NCBI GenBank assembly: GCA_964492485.1
Contig: CAZBKM010000007.1
Span: 65,520 to 129,519, forward strand
DNA from: UBA5336 sp964492485
Lineage (GTDB): Bacteria > Pseudomonadota > Alphaproteobacteria > Caulobacterales > Hyphomonadaceae
Direction: 5' to 3'
DNA length: 64,000 nucleotides
The translations under genes were made by a program, and so were the position numbers. The stretch's first letter is position 1, and each line of letters begins with the position of its first letter. Below are positions 36,776 to 45,651 of the stretch, piece after piece. The notes beneath the pieces were generated by a model. The model ran no database searches. It was not told the origin of the DNA and saw only the letters and a program-made list of their open reading frames with translations.

Positions 36776-37319
36776 TATGGTTCGCCCCCTTATCGCTGTG
36801 CACCTCAGATACCAACTGCACACACACGCCTTCCTGCCCCGCGCCCGAAAACGCGACCCCTTGATACTCAGTGCTCGGAAGAACTTCGTTGGTAAATGGA
36901 AGCTAGCCAAGCGGTCCAAATCTGGCAATACCGTTTCACGGCTCCCCGGCCAAAGAATCCATCTTGACTTTCGCTTTAGGTCGCACTGGATCAATAAAAC
37001 AAAGTAAAAACAACGTATTTTATAAGCCGGGCAGGCTTGCGTTAACCCGCCGCAGGGCTGGCGGACACGGACACGGTGCGCCGTTTGGCGGCACGCGTTC
37101 GCCCATTGGCCACAGGCGCGATTTTTCGCGCGTTTTGACCTATTTGGGGGTTGACCGAAGCGCCGTTTTTCACCCTTCGCACGCGGTCGTGATCCGCCCT
37201 GAGCGCGCACAACGGCAAAGCGAGCCGGGCGGAAGGCCGCCGGCTGAACATGAGTGGAGTTTGTCCTGGCGTGTGACGGGCGGCGACGTCGCGGGCCGCC
37301 CGAGCGGCCGGAGGCGGGC
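36776..37319. promoter_or_regulatory. dnaA upstream region (rpsT-dnaA gap)
   Basis: A 544-bp gene-free stretch containing the dnaA promoter region. Bases 36961-37020 are only about 33% GC (20 of 60), with GGATCAATAAAACAAAG and CGTATTTTATA. A weak DnaA-box-like TTGGCCACA (7 of 9 to TTATCCACA) lies at 37106-37114. It could be part of oriC or only the dnaA promoter; no cluster of strong DnaA boxes was found. Confidence 0.45.
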
Positions 37320-37583
37320 CTAGCCCATCGCCCTGACGCGGCGGCTGAGACGCGAGACTTTCCGCGCCGAAGTGTTCTTGTGCATCACGCCCTTGGTCGC
37401 GGCGCGCATAATTTCCGGTTGTGCCTCGCGCAGCGCATTCTGGGCCGCCGACTTGTCGCCCGAGGCAATGGCTTCCTCGACCCGGCGCACGAAGGTGCGC
37501 ACACGCGACCGGCGAGCCTTGTTGATCTCGGTACGGCGCGCGATCTTGCGCACCATCTTCTTGGCAGACTTCGTGTTGGCCAT
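37320..37583 (-). CDS. rpsT: 30S ribosomal protein S20
   Basis: 87-residue basic helical protein that binds 16S rRNA early in assembly. It begins MANTKSAKKMVRKIARRTEINKARR, the standard S20 opening, and ends with KNTSARKVSRLSRRV. It sits between enoyl-CoA hydratase and dnaA in the same direction, the order I recall from Caulobacter. Confidence 0.97.
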   Translation of the reverse strand: MANTKSAKKMVRKIARRTEINKARRSRVRTFVRRVEEAIASGDKSAAQNALREAQPEIMRAATKGVMHKNTSARKVSRLSRRVRAMG

Positions 37584-37704
37584 GCTGACTGTATCTCCGT
37601 AGGTCCCGGCTCGGACAAGGCGCGGGTTATGACGCCAAGGGCCCGCGGCGTCAAGGCGATGCGACGCCCGCCGGGGCGGTGGGGCCTGGCACCGTCGGCC
37701 TGCG

Positions 37705-38499
37705 TCAGTCTGCCGGATTGGGCGGCTTGAAATGCGGCGCCCGCTTCTCGAGCGCGGCTTCCATGCCTTCGTTCTGATCGTCCGTGGCGAACAGGGACTG
37801 CAGGGCCCGTCGCTCGAACAGGAGGCCGGCCTGGAGCGTCGTTTCGTAGGCCGACTGCACCAATTCCTTGATGGTCAGCGTGGCGGCATAGGGCATGGCC
37901 GCAATCTTGCGGGCGAGCGCGCGCGCTTCGTCCAGGAGGTCGTCTGCGGCAATCACCCGGCTGACCAGACCGCAGCGCTCCGCCTCCTCGGCTTCCAGCG
38001 CGCGCCCGGTCAGGCAAAGCTCCATCGCCTTCGACTTGCCGATCAGACGGGTCAGCCGCTGGGTGCCCCCCGCACCGGGCGAGATGCCCATGGTGATCTC
38101 ATGCTGGCGGAACTTGGCCTTGTCGCCTGCCAGGATGATGTCGCACATCATGGCGAGTTCGCAGCCGGCCCCCGACGCGTTGCCGTTCACCGCGGCGATG
38201 ATCGGGGTGCGCAATGCGGCGATCCGCGGCCAGGTTCCGCCCATCACATCATTAAAGAAGCTCTTGGGATAGGTGAGGTCTGCTAGCTCGCTGACATCGA
38301 GCCCGGCCGAGAACAGCTTTGGCGTTCCGGTCAGAACCACGCACCGGACCGCGCTGTCTGTGTCCAGGGCCTCAAGGGCCTCGACGAGCTCCCTCGCCAT
38401 CTCGGCATTGATCGCGTTCAGGGCATCGGGACGGTTGAGGCTGACGGTGGCGATGGCCGCATCGGTGTCGCGGTCAACCTTCAGGGTCTCATACGTCAT
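37705..38499 (-). CDS. Enoyl-CoA hydratase
   Basis: 264-residue crotonase. The oxyanion-hole segments are FSAGLDV (63-69) and NASGAGCEL (107-115), and both catalytic glutamates are present, E114 in CELAMMCD and E134 in QHEITMGISPGAGGTQRL. The C-terminus (FATDDQNEGMEAALEKR) closely resembles mitochondrial short-chain enoyl-CoA hydratase, so hydration of 2-enoyl-CoA in beta-oxidation is likely. The ATG starting MTYETLKV is used; upstream extension is not homologous. It is the first gene of the ech-rpsT-dnaA block. Confidence 0.92.
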   Translation of the reverse strand: MTYETLKVDRDTDAAIATVSLNRPDALNAINAEMARELVEALEALDTDSAVRCVVLTGTPKLFSAGLDVSELADLTYPKSFFNDVMGGTWPRIAALRTPIIAAVNGNASGAGCELAMMCDIILAGDKAKFRQHEITMGISPGAGGTQRLTRLIGKSKAMELCLTGRALEAEEAERCGLVSRVIAADDLLDEARALARKIAAMPYAATLTIKELVQSAYETTLQAGLLFERRALQSLFATDDQNEGMEAALEKRAPHFKPPNPAD

Positions 38500-39040
38500 C
38501 TGGGAAAATCCTTCAGTCGACCTTGCCAGGGGGATGCAAGCGGGCCTCCGGGCCGTGGGCTCGGTCTGTCTTCGGGTGGAAGGCAATCATCTCCCTGCGC
38601 CCCGGCGGCATGTGCATCGGTCGTCCATGTCCTTGGGCATGTCCCGGGCGCTATACGCCATCGTGCGCCCGGCGTCACCCTGCCCGGTCGCGGGGAATTG
38701 GCGGGCGATCGTGGCGCGCGTCCCGCCCCGGTCAAAACGTGCTCGATTGAGGTGCCCCAAGGTACAGAATTTACGAAATACGCAATTGTTTACAGCAAAT
38801 TATAGTACATTCTCTCATCATGGAGCATTAAAACTTTGGGTTAAAATTCCAGTAAAATCGCTATTTAAGCGAAAACATCTCAAGACTGCGACTTTTGTGA
38901 CACACCCATTCCGAAAACATGACAGTCTTATCACATGACATTGACGCTCTTAAACCGCCCCGATTAGGCATGCCTCTAAGTCCAGCCAAAACGGCATGGG
39001 CTGCCAAAAAAACACATAGATGCAGATCGGAGGTTCCAAA
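38500..39040. promoter_or_regulatory. AT-rich divergent regulatory region
   Basis: A 541-bp gap between the minus-strand hydratase and the plus-strand receptor. Bases 38761-38940 are about 36% GC (64 of 180 by my count), the most AT-rich tract in the window. It contains TATAGT, several TTAA words, and a near CtrA-type site TTAA-N7-GTAA at 38841-38855, plus TTGACG at 38941. It must carry the receptor promoter; a replication-related role is possible but unsupported by clear DnaA boxes. Confidence 0.55.
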
Positions 39041-42000
39041 GTGAACGGGTATTCCTGGAAATACCGCCTTCTGGCCTCGTCCGTTTTCGCGGGCCTGGTC
39101 TCGGCGGCAATCGGAACGCCTGCGCTAGCGCAGGAAACCGTGGAAGAAGCCAACAGCACGGCCGGCACGGCCGCCGAAGAGGTGAGCCGTCAGGAGACGA
39201 TCCTGGTCACCGGTTCAAGGATCGGTCAGAGCAATTTCAGTGCGGCGACGCCTGTTGCGGTGTTCAACTCCGAACAGATCGACCTGACGGGGGCGGTGAA
39301 TACGGCGGAATTGCTTCGCACACTGCCGGCCACGGGGGTCTCGGGCTTCACGTCGACCAATTCGAACTTCTTCACCCAGGGGTCGGGTGTGAACACGGTC
39401 GAGCTGCGCAACCTGTCCGAGGACCGGACCCTGGTTCTGGTCAATGGTCGTCGGTTCGTGGCCGGCGTCCCGGGGACCAATGCGGTGGACTTCAATTCCA
39501 TCCCGACCGAATTCATCGAACGGGTCGACGTCGTGACCGGTGGCGCCTCGTCGATCTATGGTTCGGACGCCCTGGCCGGTGTGGTCAACGTGATCCTGAA
39601 GGACGACTTCGACGGGATGGTCGCCTCCTACCAGGGTGGCATCAGCGATTATGAGGATGACGAGACCCACAAGCTGTCGCTGACCTTTGGCACCGACTTC
39701 GCCGAGGGGCGGGGGAATGCGCTGGCCTCGATCTCCTACTCGACCGAGGGTGGGGTCTTCGCCCGCGACCGCGGCGAGCAGAACCGCGACGTGGACGGAT
39801 TCTCCAACGCCTTTTTCGGTTTGGACAACTGGCAGGAGTCCCAGATTCCGTTCTACAGCTCGTTCTCCGAACGCGGGCGGATCCAGATCCCCGGCGTGGA
39901 CGACGATTTCGTGTTCGACGAGCGTACCGGCGAGGTCCGTCCGTTCCAGTCTGCCGACGAGAATGGCGACCCCGTCGACGGGTTCAACCGTCAGGGCTTC
40001 CGCGCGATCGCGGTACCGACCGAGCGGCTCCTCTTCTCGTCGGTCGTGAACTATGAGGCGAACCGCTACGCCAACTTCTTCTTCGAGGGGACCTACGCCT
40101 CCACCGATACCCAGTCGGAGCTGGAGCCGTTCCCGCTGTCATCGGAAGACATCTTCGGCGACAACCTGGCCCAGCTCGTCGATACCGACGGGGACGGCGT
40201 GGAAGATGCCGGGCGCTTCGGGATTCCGATCCTGAACCCCTTCGTTCCGGAGGGTATCCGGGCGCAGGCCCGTCTCGGCGCCGACCTTGACGGCGATGGC
40301 GTGCAGGACATCGCAGACGAGGACCTGGTCGTCGGCTTCGCCCGGCGGACGACGGAACTCGCCCAGCGTGGCGCCGACAACCTCCGTCAGACCGCACGTG
40401 CGGTGATCGGCATGGAAGGCGACGTCTACGACACCGACACCTGGACCTATGAGGTCAGCCTGAACATTGGCCGCACGACCCAGGCCCAGCGGTCGACCGG
40501 GCAGATCAACGTCGTCAATTTCCGCAACGCGCTGAACGTGACGGAGCAGGACGGCGAGCTGGTCTGCGCCGACGAGATCGCCCGGCTACAGGGGTGTGCG
40601 CCGATCAACATCTTCGGCGAAGGGTCCATTTCGCAGGAGGCTGCGGCCTATACCCGTGCGCCATCTTCAGTGGATGCGGAAGTGACGCAGTTCGTCGCCA
40701 ACGCCTTCGTGACCGGCGAGATCGGCCTCAATTCGCCCATGGCGGAAGAGCCGGTGAAGACGGTGATCGGTGCGGAGTACCGCTCCGAGCGTTCGGAGGT
40801 CGTTCCGGATGCGCTGAGCCAGGTGGGCCTCAACGCCGGCAACATCTCCCCGGTCGTCCGGGGCGACTTCCAGGTAGCGGAAGCGTTCGCGGAGCTTGAG
40901 GTGCCGCTGATCCAGGGTCGGCAGTATGCCGAGGATCTGACGGTCAATCTTTCGGCGCGGGCGTCGGACTACACCACGGTGGGCCAGACCTTCGCCTGGG
41001 CGACGAACGTCCAGTACAGCCCGGTGGAGAGCCTGCGCTTCCGTGCCCAGTATGCCGAGGCAGTGCGTGCGCCGAACATCTCCGAACTGTTCCAGCCCCT
41101 GTCGGAGACCTTTGAGGGCGGCGACGACCCGTGCCGCGGGGCCACCCTGTCAGGTGGCCAGCCGGCCTTCCTGAACACGGCGAACGATGCCACGAGCGGT
41201 GTGGATGCCTCGACGGTGGGCAGCCCCACGGCGCAGGCCTGCCTGGCCGACCCGCTCGTTGCGGCCCGCGTGGACCGTGACGGCGCGTTCGTGCCCAGTC
41301 AGGCGGAAGACCAGGGGATTGGCGGCTTCAATGGCGGCAACGAGAACCTGGCAGAGGAAACCGCCCAGACCATTACCCTCGGCGCTGTGGTGACGCCGCG
41401 CAGCGGGAATGAGTGGCTCGACCGGCTCGCCCTGAGCATCGACTACTACAACATCGAGATCGAGGACGCGATCACCACGATCGACCGCCAGGTCTCGCTG
41501 GACCAGTGCTACGAGGAGAGCGGGGGCACCTATGATCCCTCGACGGTGTTCTGCGAGAACATCGTGCGCTACGACAGCGGGCCGTTCCTGGGTGCGGTGA
41601 ACGAGCTGAACGCAATTCAGCAGAACATCGCCACGATCAAGACGGCCGGTGTCGACGTCCAGGCCTCCTACACGCTTCCGTTCAACGACGTGTTCACCAA
41701 CACCGACTATCCGCTCGGTGAACTGACCGGCTCGCTGAACTACGGTTACATCGACACCTATGAGCGGGAAGACTTCCCGGGTGCCGAGCCCCAGGAGTTC
41801 GCCGGGTCGTCCGGGATCTTCGAGCACGAGTATCTGCTCGGGCTGGTGTATCGTAACGGCGGCCTGACGGTTGCCTACGACATCAACTGGCTGGACGAGG
41901 CCGGTCTGGATACGCCCGACGACGATCTTCGGGTGCCATCTGCCACGTTCCAGGACATCCAGGTGCGCTACGGCTTCGACATGGGGCTGGAACTGGTCGC

Positions 42001-42133
42001 CGGTGTGGACAACATCGCCGACGAGTTCATCCGGTACGGCGGCGGCTTCGACGACACCGGCACGTATACCGATGCCGCGATCTACGATGCCATCGGCCGG
42101 CGCTACTATGCCGGGTTCCGGTTCGAATTCTAA
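39041..42133 (+). CDS. TonB-dependent outer-membrane receptor (first of a tandem pair)
   Basis: 1030-residue outer-membrane transporter driven by TonB. A signal peptide (RLLASSVFAGLVSAAIGTPALA) is followed by the region before the plug (ETILVTGSRIG), the plug with LVNGRRF, IERVDVVTGGASSIYGSDALAGVVNVIL, and a beta-barrel ending in the terminal Phe signature FRFEF. The GTG start is supported by GGAGG nine bases upstream and by exact alignment with the start of the second receptor (WKxRLLASSV). Substrate unknown; related receptors import oligosaccharides, peptides or metal chelates. A strong terminator follows. Confidence 0.92.
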   Translation: MNGYSWKYRLLASSVFAGLVSAAIGTPALAQETVEEANSTAGTAAEEVSRQETILVTGSRIGQSNFSAATPVAVFNSEQIDLTGAVNTAELLRTLPATGVSGFTSTNSNFFTQGSGVNTVELRNLSEDRTLVLVNGRRFVAGVPGTNAVDFNSIPTEFIERVDVVTGGASSIYGSDALAGVVNVILKDDFDGMVASYQGGISDYEDDETHKLSLTFGTDFAEGRGNALASISYSTEGGVFARDRGEQNRDVDGFSNAFFGLDNWQESQIPFYSSFSERGRIQIPGVDDDFVFDERTGEVRPFQSADENGDPVDGFNRQGFRAIAVPTERLLFSSVVNYEANRYANFFFEGTYASTDTQSELEPFPLSSEDIFGDNLAQLVDTDGDGVEDAGRFGIPILNPFVPEGIRAQARLGADLDGDGVQDIADEDLVVGFARRTTELAQRGADNLRQTARAVIGMEGDVYDTDTWTYEVSLNIGRTTQAQRSTGQINVVNFRNALNVTEQDGELVCADEIARLQGCAPINIFGEGSISQEAAAYTRAPSSVDAEVTQFVANAFVTGEIGLNSPMAEEPVKTVIGAEYRSERSEVVPDALSQVGLNAGNISPVVRGDFQVAEAFAELEVPLIQGRQYAEDLTVNLSARASDYTTVGQTFAWATNVQYSPVESLRFRAQYAEAVRAPNISELFQPLSETFEGGDDPCRGATLSGGQPAFLNTANDATSGVDASTVGSPTAQACLADPLVAARVDRDGAFVPSQAEDQGIGGFNGGNENLAEETAQTITLGAVVTPRSGNEWLDRLALSIDYYNIEIEDAITTIDRQVSLDQCYEESGGTYDPSTVFCENIVRYDSGPFLGAVNELNAIQQNIATIKTAGVDVQASYTLPFNDVFTNTDYPLGELTGSLNYGYIDTYEREDFPGAEPQEFAGSSGIFEHEYLLGLVYRNGGLTVAYDINWLDEAGLDTPDDDLRVPSATFQDIQVRYGFDMGLELVAGVDNIADEFIRYGGGFDDTGTYTDAAIYDAIGRRYYAGFRFEF

Positions 42134-42163
42134 GCGCACGCGAAAAAGCGTTATGCGATAGGG

Positions 42164-42195
42164 CGGCGGCCTCCCGGGAGGCCGCCGTTTTTTTT
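42164..42195 (+). terminator. Intrinsic terminator after the first receptor gene
   Basis: A perfect palindrome (CGGCGGCCTCCC and its complement) is followed by eight T residues. It is 30 bases after the stop codon. The same stem sequence recurs after the second receptor gene. Confidence 0.95.
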
Positions 42196-42384
42196 GAACT
42201 GGCGCATCGCTCGCGGCGTGCGTGTGCGACGAAAATGACACAACCTATACAAAAGTATGTCGCTTTCGCGACGCGGCGTTGACGATTCTCCCATTGCGCG
42301 CATTAGCAGAAAACACAACCGGCGTGATAGCCGGATGCGGCATGCACGCCGCGCTGATGCGATGCAGAACGGAGGATCTACCCC

Positions 42385-45300
42385 ATGCACACGCCTGAAT
42401 GGAAGTCGCGCCTGCTGGCGTCATCGGTCCTGATCGGGACGACGCTGGCCCTCGCGGGCCCAGCCGCCGCACAGGACGCCGCAGAAGAAGAAAGCCGTCA
42501 GGAGACCGTCTTCGTCACCGGGTCGCTGATCCCGCAGATCGGGAACCTGGTCGAGACGAGCCCGGTGACCACGATCGGCACGGTCGACTTCCAGACCCGC
42601 GGGGTGCTTCGCGCCGAGGACATGATCAACACGTTGCCGCAGGCCTTTGGTGCCCAGGGGTCCAACCTCGCCAATGGCGCGACCGGCACCGCAACGCTCG
42701 ACCTGCGCAGGCTCGGCACGTCGCGCACCCTGGTGCTGCTGAATGGCCGGCGCCTGCCCTATGGCTCGATCAACACCGTGGGGCCGGACATCAACACCAT
42801 CCCGTCCGCGCTGATCGAGAAAGTCGACATCCTGACCGGCGGTGCGTCGGCGACCTATGGATCTGACGCCTTGGCTGGCGTGGTGAACTTCCAGCTCAAG
42901 GACGATTTCGAGGGCTTCCGGATCGATACCAACTACTCCTTCTTCCAGCACAAGAATGACGGCGACCTGCAACCGCTTCTGGAGGAATTCGCCGAGATCA
43001 ATCCGGATCAGTATTCGGTTCCGACGGGGAGCACCATCGACGGGGAATCGATCGACATCACGGCCGTGGCGGGTGGCGAGTTCGACAGCGGGCGGGGGCG
43101 TATCTCGGCCTTTGCCAGCTTCACGAACACCAACGAGATCCTGCAGGGCAGCCGGGACTATTCGCAGTGCGCCCTGGGAACCCGAAACAGCGGCGAGGAG
43201 TTCACCTGCTCGGGCTCGCCGACCAATCAGCTTGCCAATCTGCTGGACCTGGACGCCGATTATGCGTTCCCGAACGGGAGTGCCTGGGCCCGGGTCGCCC
43301 CGGACGGCAGCGGTACGTTCATCAGCCGGGACTTCGCGACGGATACATTCAACTTCAACCCGTACAACCACTACCAGCGCCCGAGCGAGCGCTTCACGTT
43401 TGGCAGCTTCGTCAACTTCGAGGTTCGGCCCGGCATGGAAGCCTATGGCGAGTTCATGCTGGTCGACAATTCGACAAACAGTCAGGTCGCGCCGTCCGGC
43501 GTGTTCGGTCTGGGTGTCAGCGGGGACAATGGCGGGCTGAACTGCGACAACCCCTTCCTGTCCGACCAGCAGCGCGATTTCATCTGTGGCGAGATCGCCG
43601 ACGGCGTGCTCGACATCGACGATGACGGCAACCCGGTCCTCGACGGGGAGCCGGACCGGGCCGCACTGGAAGCCGATGCCATCGCCCCCTTCCTGATCCT
43701 GCGGCGCAATGTCGAAGGCGGGAACCGGGTCGAAGACATCAGCCACACAACCTATCGCGGCGTGATCGGCCTGCGTGGCGATTTCGGCGATACGCCGCTC
43801 AGCTACGACCTGACGGCGATCTATGCCAACGTCCGGCGCGCGGAGGTCTACAACAACGATCTTTCGAAACGGAAGATCGCCAACGCCCTCTACGCCGTCG
43901 AGGATGAGGACGGCAACATCGTGTGCCGGGTGAATGCCGACGACGATCCGTCGAACGACGATGCGGCATGCGCGCCCTACGACATCTTCTCCCCCTCGGG
44001 CCCTTCGGCGGAATCGGTTGCCTACGTTGCGTCGCCCCTGCATCGGGACGGTGACGTGACCCAGACGGTCGTCACAGCCACGCTGGCCGGGCCGCTGGAG
44101 TCCTATGGGCTTATCATGCCCTGGGCGGAGGATGGTCTCGCCTTCGCGGCGGGTACCGAGTATCGGCGCGATTATCTCGATAGCCGTCCCGACGCGGGAT
44201 ACCAGGCCGATGACGGCGCTGGCCAAGGCGGGCCGACGCCGCCGGTTTCGGGCACTCAGGAAGTCTGGGACCTCTTCGGCGAATTGAACGTGCCGCTCAT
44301 TCAAGGCCGGCCGGGTATCGAGCAGTTGGGGGTCGACGCGGCCTATCGCCGGTCGATCTATGACAGTTTCGAAGCCGATACCTACAAGTTCGGGGCGGAG
44401 TACGCGCCCTCCGAGGACATCCGCTTCAGGGCCTCGTTCCAGCGTGCCGTTCGCGCGCCGAACATCTTTGAACTGTTCTCTCCCAACAGCATCGGGCTCT
44501 TCGATCTCGCCGAAGGCTCGAACGGGCTTTACGACCCTTGTGCGGGCGAAGATCCGGCCGCCACGTTCGAGCAGTGCGCGCGGACGGGCGTGACGGCAGC
44601 CCAGTATGGGGAAATCGCCGACAATCCGGCCGGTCAATTCAACAATCTGACAGGTGGCAACACGGACCTGGAGCCTGAGTCTTCGGATACGGTCACGGTC
44701 GGTTTCGTGGCAACCCCACGTGCCGTTGAAGGCCTGACGGTTTCGGTCGACTATTTCGATATCGAGGTCGAAGACCTGATCGATACCGTTTCGGAGAACC
44801 TCGCGCTCACCAACTGTCTCGAGACCGGCAGCGAATACTTCTGCTCGCTGATCAATCGCGGCGCTGGTGGGACCCTGTGGGCAAACCCGACCGGCTATGT
44901 GATCGCAACCGACATCAATACCGGATCGCTGTCGACGAGCGGCGTCGACATCCAGGCCCGCTACACGAAGGACCTGGACAGCTATGGCAGCTTCACCTTC
45001 GACTATGTGGCGACCTGGCTGGAAAGCCTGGAAACGGTGCCGCTGCCCACATCGGGCCCCGACGAGATCTATGATTGCGTCGGCTATTATGGCGCGTCCT
45101 GCGGTGCTCCGAACCCGGAGTATCGCCACAAATTCGACGTGGAGTGGACGAACAACCGGAAGCTGACCCTGTCGGGCACCTGGCGCTATTATGGCGAAGT
45201 GGATGTTGCCGCGTCGTCCAGCCAGCCGGCCCTTGCCGGGTCCTTCGCGCCCGTCAACGAGACCTTCGATGCACAGAGCTATTTCGACGTCGCGGCCGTC

Positions 45301-45471
45301 TACGACCTCAGCGAAAAGGTGACACTGCGCACCGGCGTAAACAATATCGCTGACGAGGATCCGCCGTTAAGCTCGATCGTGGGGACCGCGCCGGGCAATG
45401 GCAATACCTATCCCCAGGTCTACGACGCGTTCGGCCGCTATGTGTTCTTCGGGGCAACCCTGAACTTCTAG
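42385..45471 (+). CDS. TonB-dependent outer-membrane receptor (second of a tandem pair)
   Basis: 1028-residue paralogue of its neighbour with the same layout: signal peptide ending PAAAQ, TVFVTGSLIPQIG, plug with LLNGRRLPYG and IEKVDILTGGASATYGSDALAGVVNFQL, a beta-barrel, and a terminal aromatic signature VFFGATLNF. Paired cysteines in extracellular-loop regions (QCAL...FTCSG, NCDNPF...FICGE, VCRVN...ACAPY) suggest disulfide-stapled loops. GGAGGA precedes the ATG. It has its own 250-bp upstream gap and terminator, so it is regulated separately from the first receptor. Confidence 0.92.
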   Translation: MHTPEWKSRLLASSVLIGTTLALAGPAAAQDAAEEESRQETVFVTGSLIPQIGNLVETSPVTTIGTVDFQTRGVLRAEDMINTLPQAFGAQGSNLANGATGTATLDLRRLGTSRTLVLLNGRRLPYGSINTVGPDINTIPSALIEKVDILTGGASATYGSDALAGVVNFQLKDDFEGFRIDTNYSFFQHKNDGDLQPLLEEFAEINPDQYSVPTGSTIDGESIDITAVAGGEFDSGRGRISAFASFTNTNEILQGSRDYSQCALGTRNSGEEFTCSGSPTNQLANLLDLDADYAFPNGSAWARVAPDGSGTFISRDFATDTFNFNPYNHYQRPSERFTFGSFVNFEVRPGMEAYGEFMLVDNSTNSQVAPSGVFGLGVSGDNGGLNCDNPFLSDQQRDFICGEIADGVLDIDDDGNPVLDGEPDRAALEADAIAPFLILRRNVEGGNRVEDISHTTYRGVIGLRGDFGDTPLSYDLTAIYANVRRAEVYNNDLSKRKIANALYAVEDEDGNIVCRVNADDDPSNDDAACAPYDIFSPSGPSAESVAYVASPLHRDGDVTQTVVTATLAGPLESYGLIMPWAEDGLAFAAGTEYRRDYLDSRPDAGYQADDGAGQGGPTPPVSGTQEVWDLFGELNVPLIQGRPGIEQLGVDAAYRRSIYDSFEADTYKFGAEYAPSEDIRFRASFQRAVRAPNIFELFSPNSIGLFDLAEGSNGLYDPCAGEDPAATFEQCARTGVTAAQYGEIADNPAGQFNNLTGGNTDLEPESSDTVTVGFVATPRAVEGLTVSVDYFDIEVEDLIDTVSENLALTNCLETGSEYFCSLINRGAGGTLWANPTGYVIATDINTGSLSTSGVDIQARYTKDLDSYGSFTFDYVATWLESLETVPLPTSGPDEIYDCVGYYGASCGAPNPEYRHKFDVEWTNNRKLTLSGTWRYYGEVDVAASSSQPALAGSFAPVNETFDAQSYFDVAAVYDLSEKVTLRTGVNNIADEDPPLSSIVGTAPGNGNTYPQVYDAFGRYVFFGATLNF

Positions 45472-45568
45472 AGCGAGTTCGGCGCAAACGGACCCGGTTG
45501 CGAACCGATACTTGCGCAAGAACAATGATTTAAAGCGACGGTCTGGAGTGAAACGAAAGACCGGCGCG
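45472..45568 (+). repeat. Dispersed mosaic repeat, copy E (module Q)
   Basis: Begins immediately after the receptor stop codon. Over 97 bases it matches module Q of copy B with about 12 differences by eye, keeping the palindrome CTTGCGCAAG and the stem CGGTCT / AGACCG. It lies between the convergent receptor and methyltransferase genes, ahead of the terminator. Confidence 0.9.
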
Positions 45569-45602
45569 TTAGGTCCAAGCCAAGATACGACGAGACGACG
45601 GA

Positions 45603-45634
45603 CGGCGGCCTCCCAGGGGGCCGCCGTTTTCTTT
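45603..45634 (+). terminator. Intrinsic terminator after the second receptor gene
   Basis: Stem CGGCGGCC / GGCCGCCG with the inner sequence TCCCAGGG, followed by TTTTCTTT. The stem matches the terminator of the first receptor gene, which suggests the gene and its terminator were duplicated together, or share a common origin. Confidence 0.92.
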
Positions 45635-45651
45635 CGCACTTGCGGGCACTG

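Noticed and set aside
36963..36992. Promoter at TTGACT upstream of dnaA on the plus strand
   Set aside because: There is no acceptable -10 at 16-18 bases and no plus-strand gene to serve.
36776..37210. N-terminal extension of dnaA
   Set aside because: The frame is open but the residues show no DnaA domain I similarity; domain I starts soon after the chosen ATG.
38941..38970. TTGACG as the -35 of the first receptor promoter
   Set aside because: The sequence 17 bases on (TTAGGC) is a poor -10, so the assignment is not supported.
39020..39040. ATG start for the first TonB receptor
   Set aside because: The GGAGG ribosome-binding site lies after this ATG, and the GTG downstream aligns exactly with the start of the paralogous receptor.
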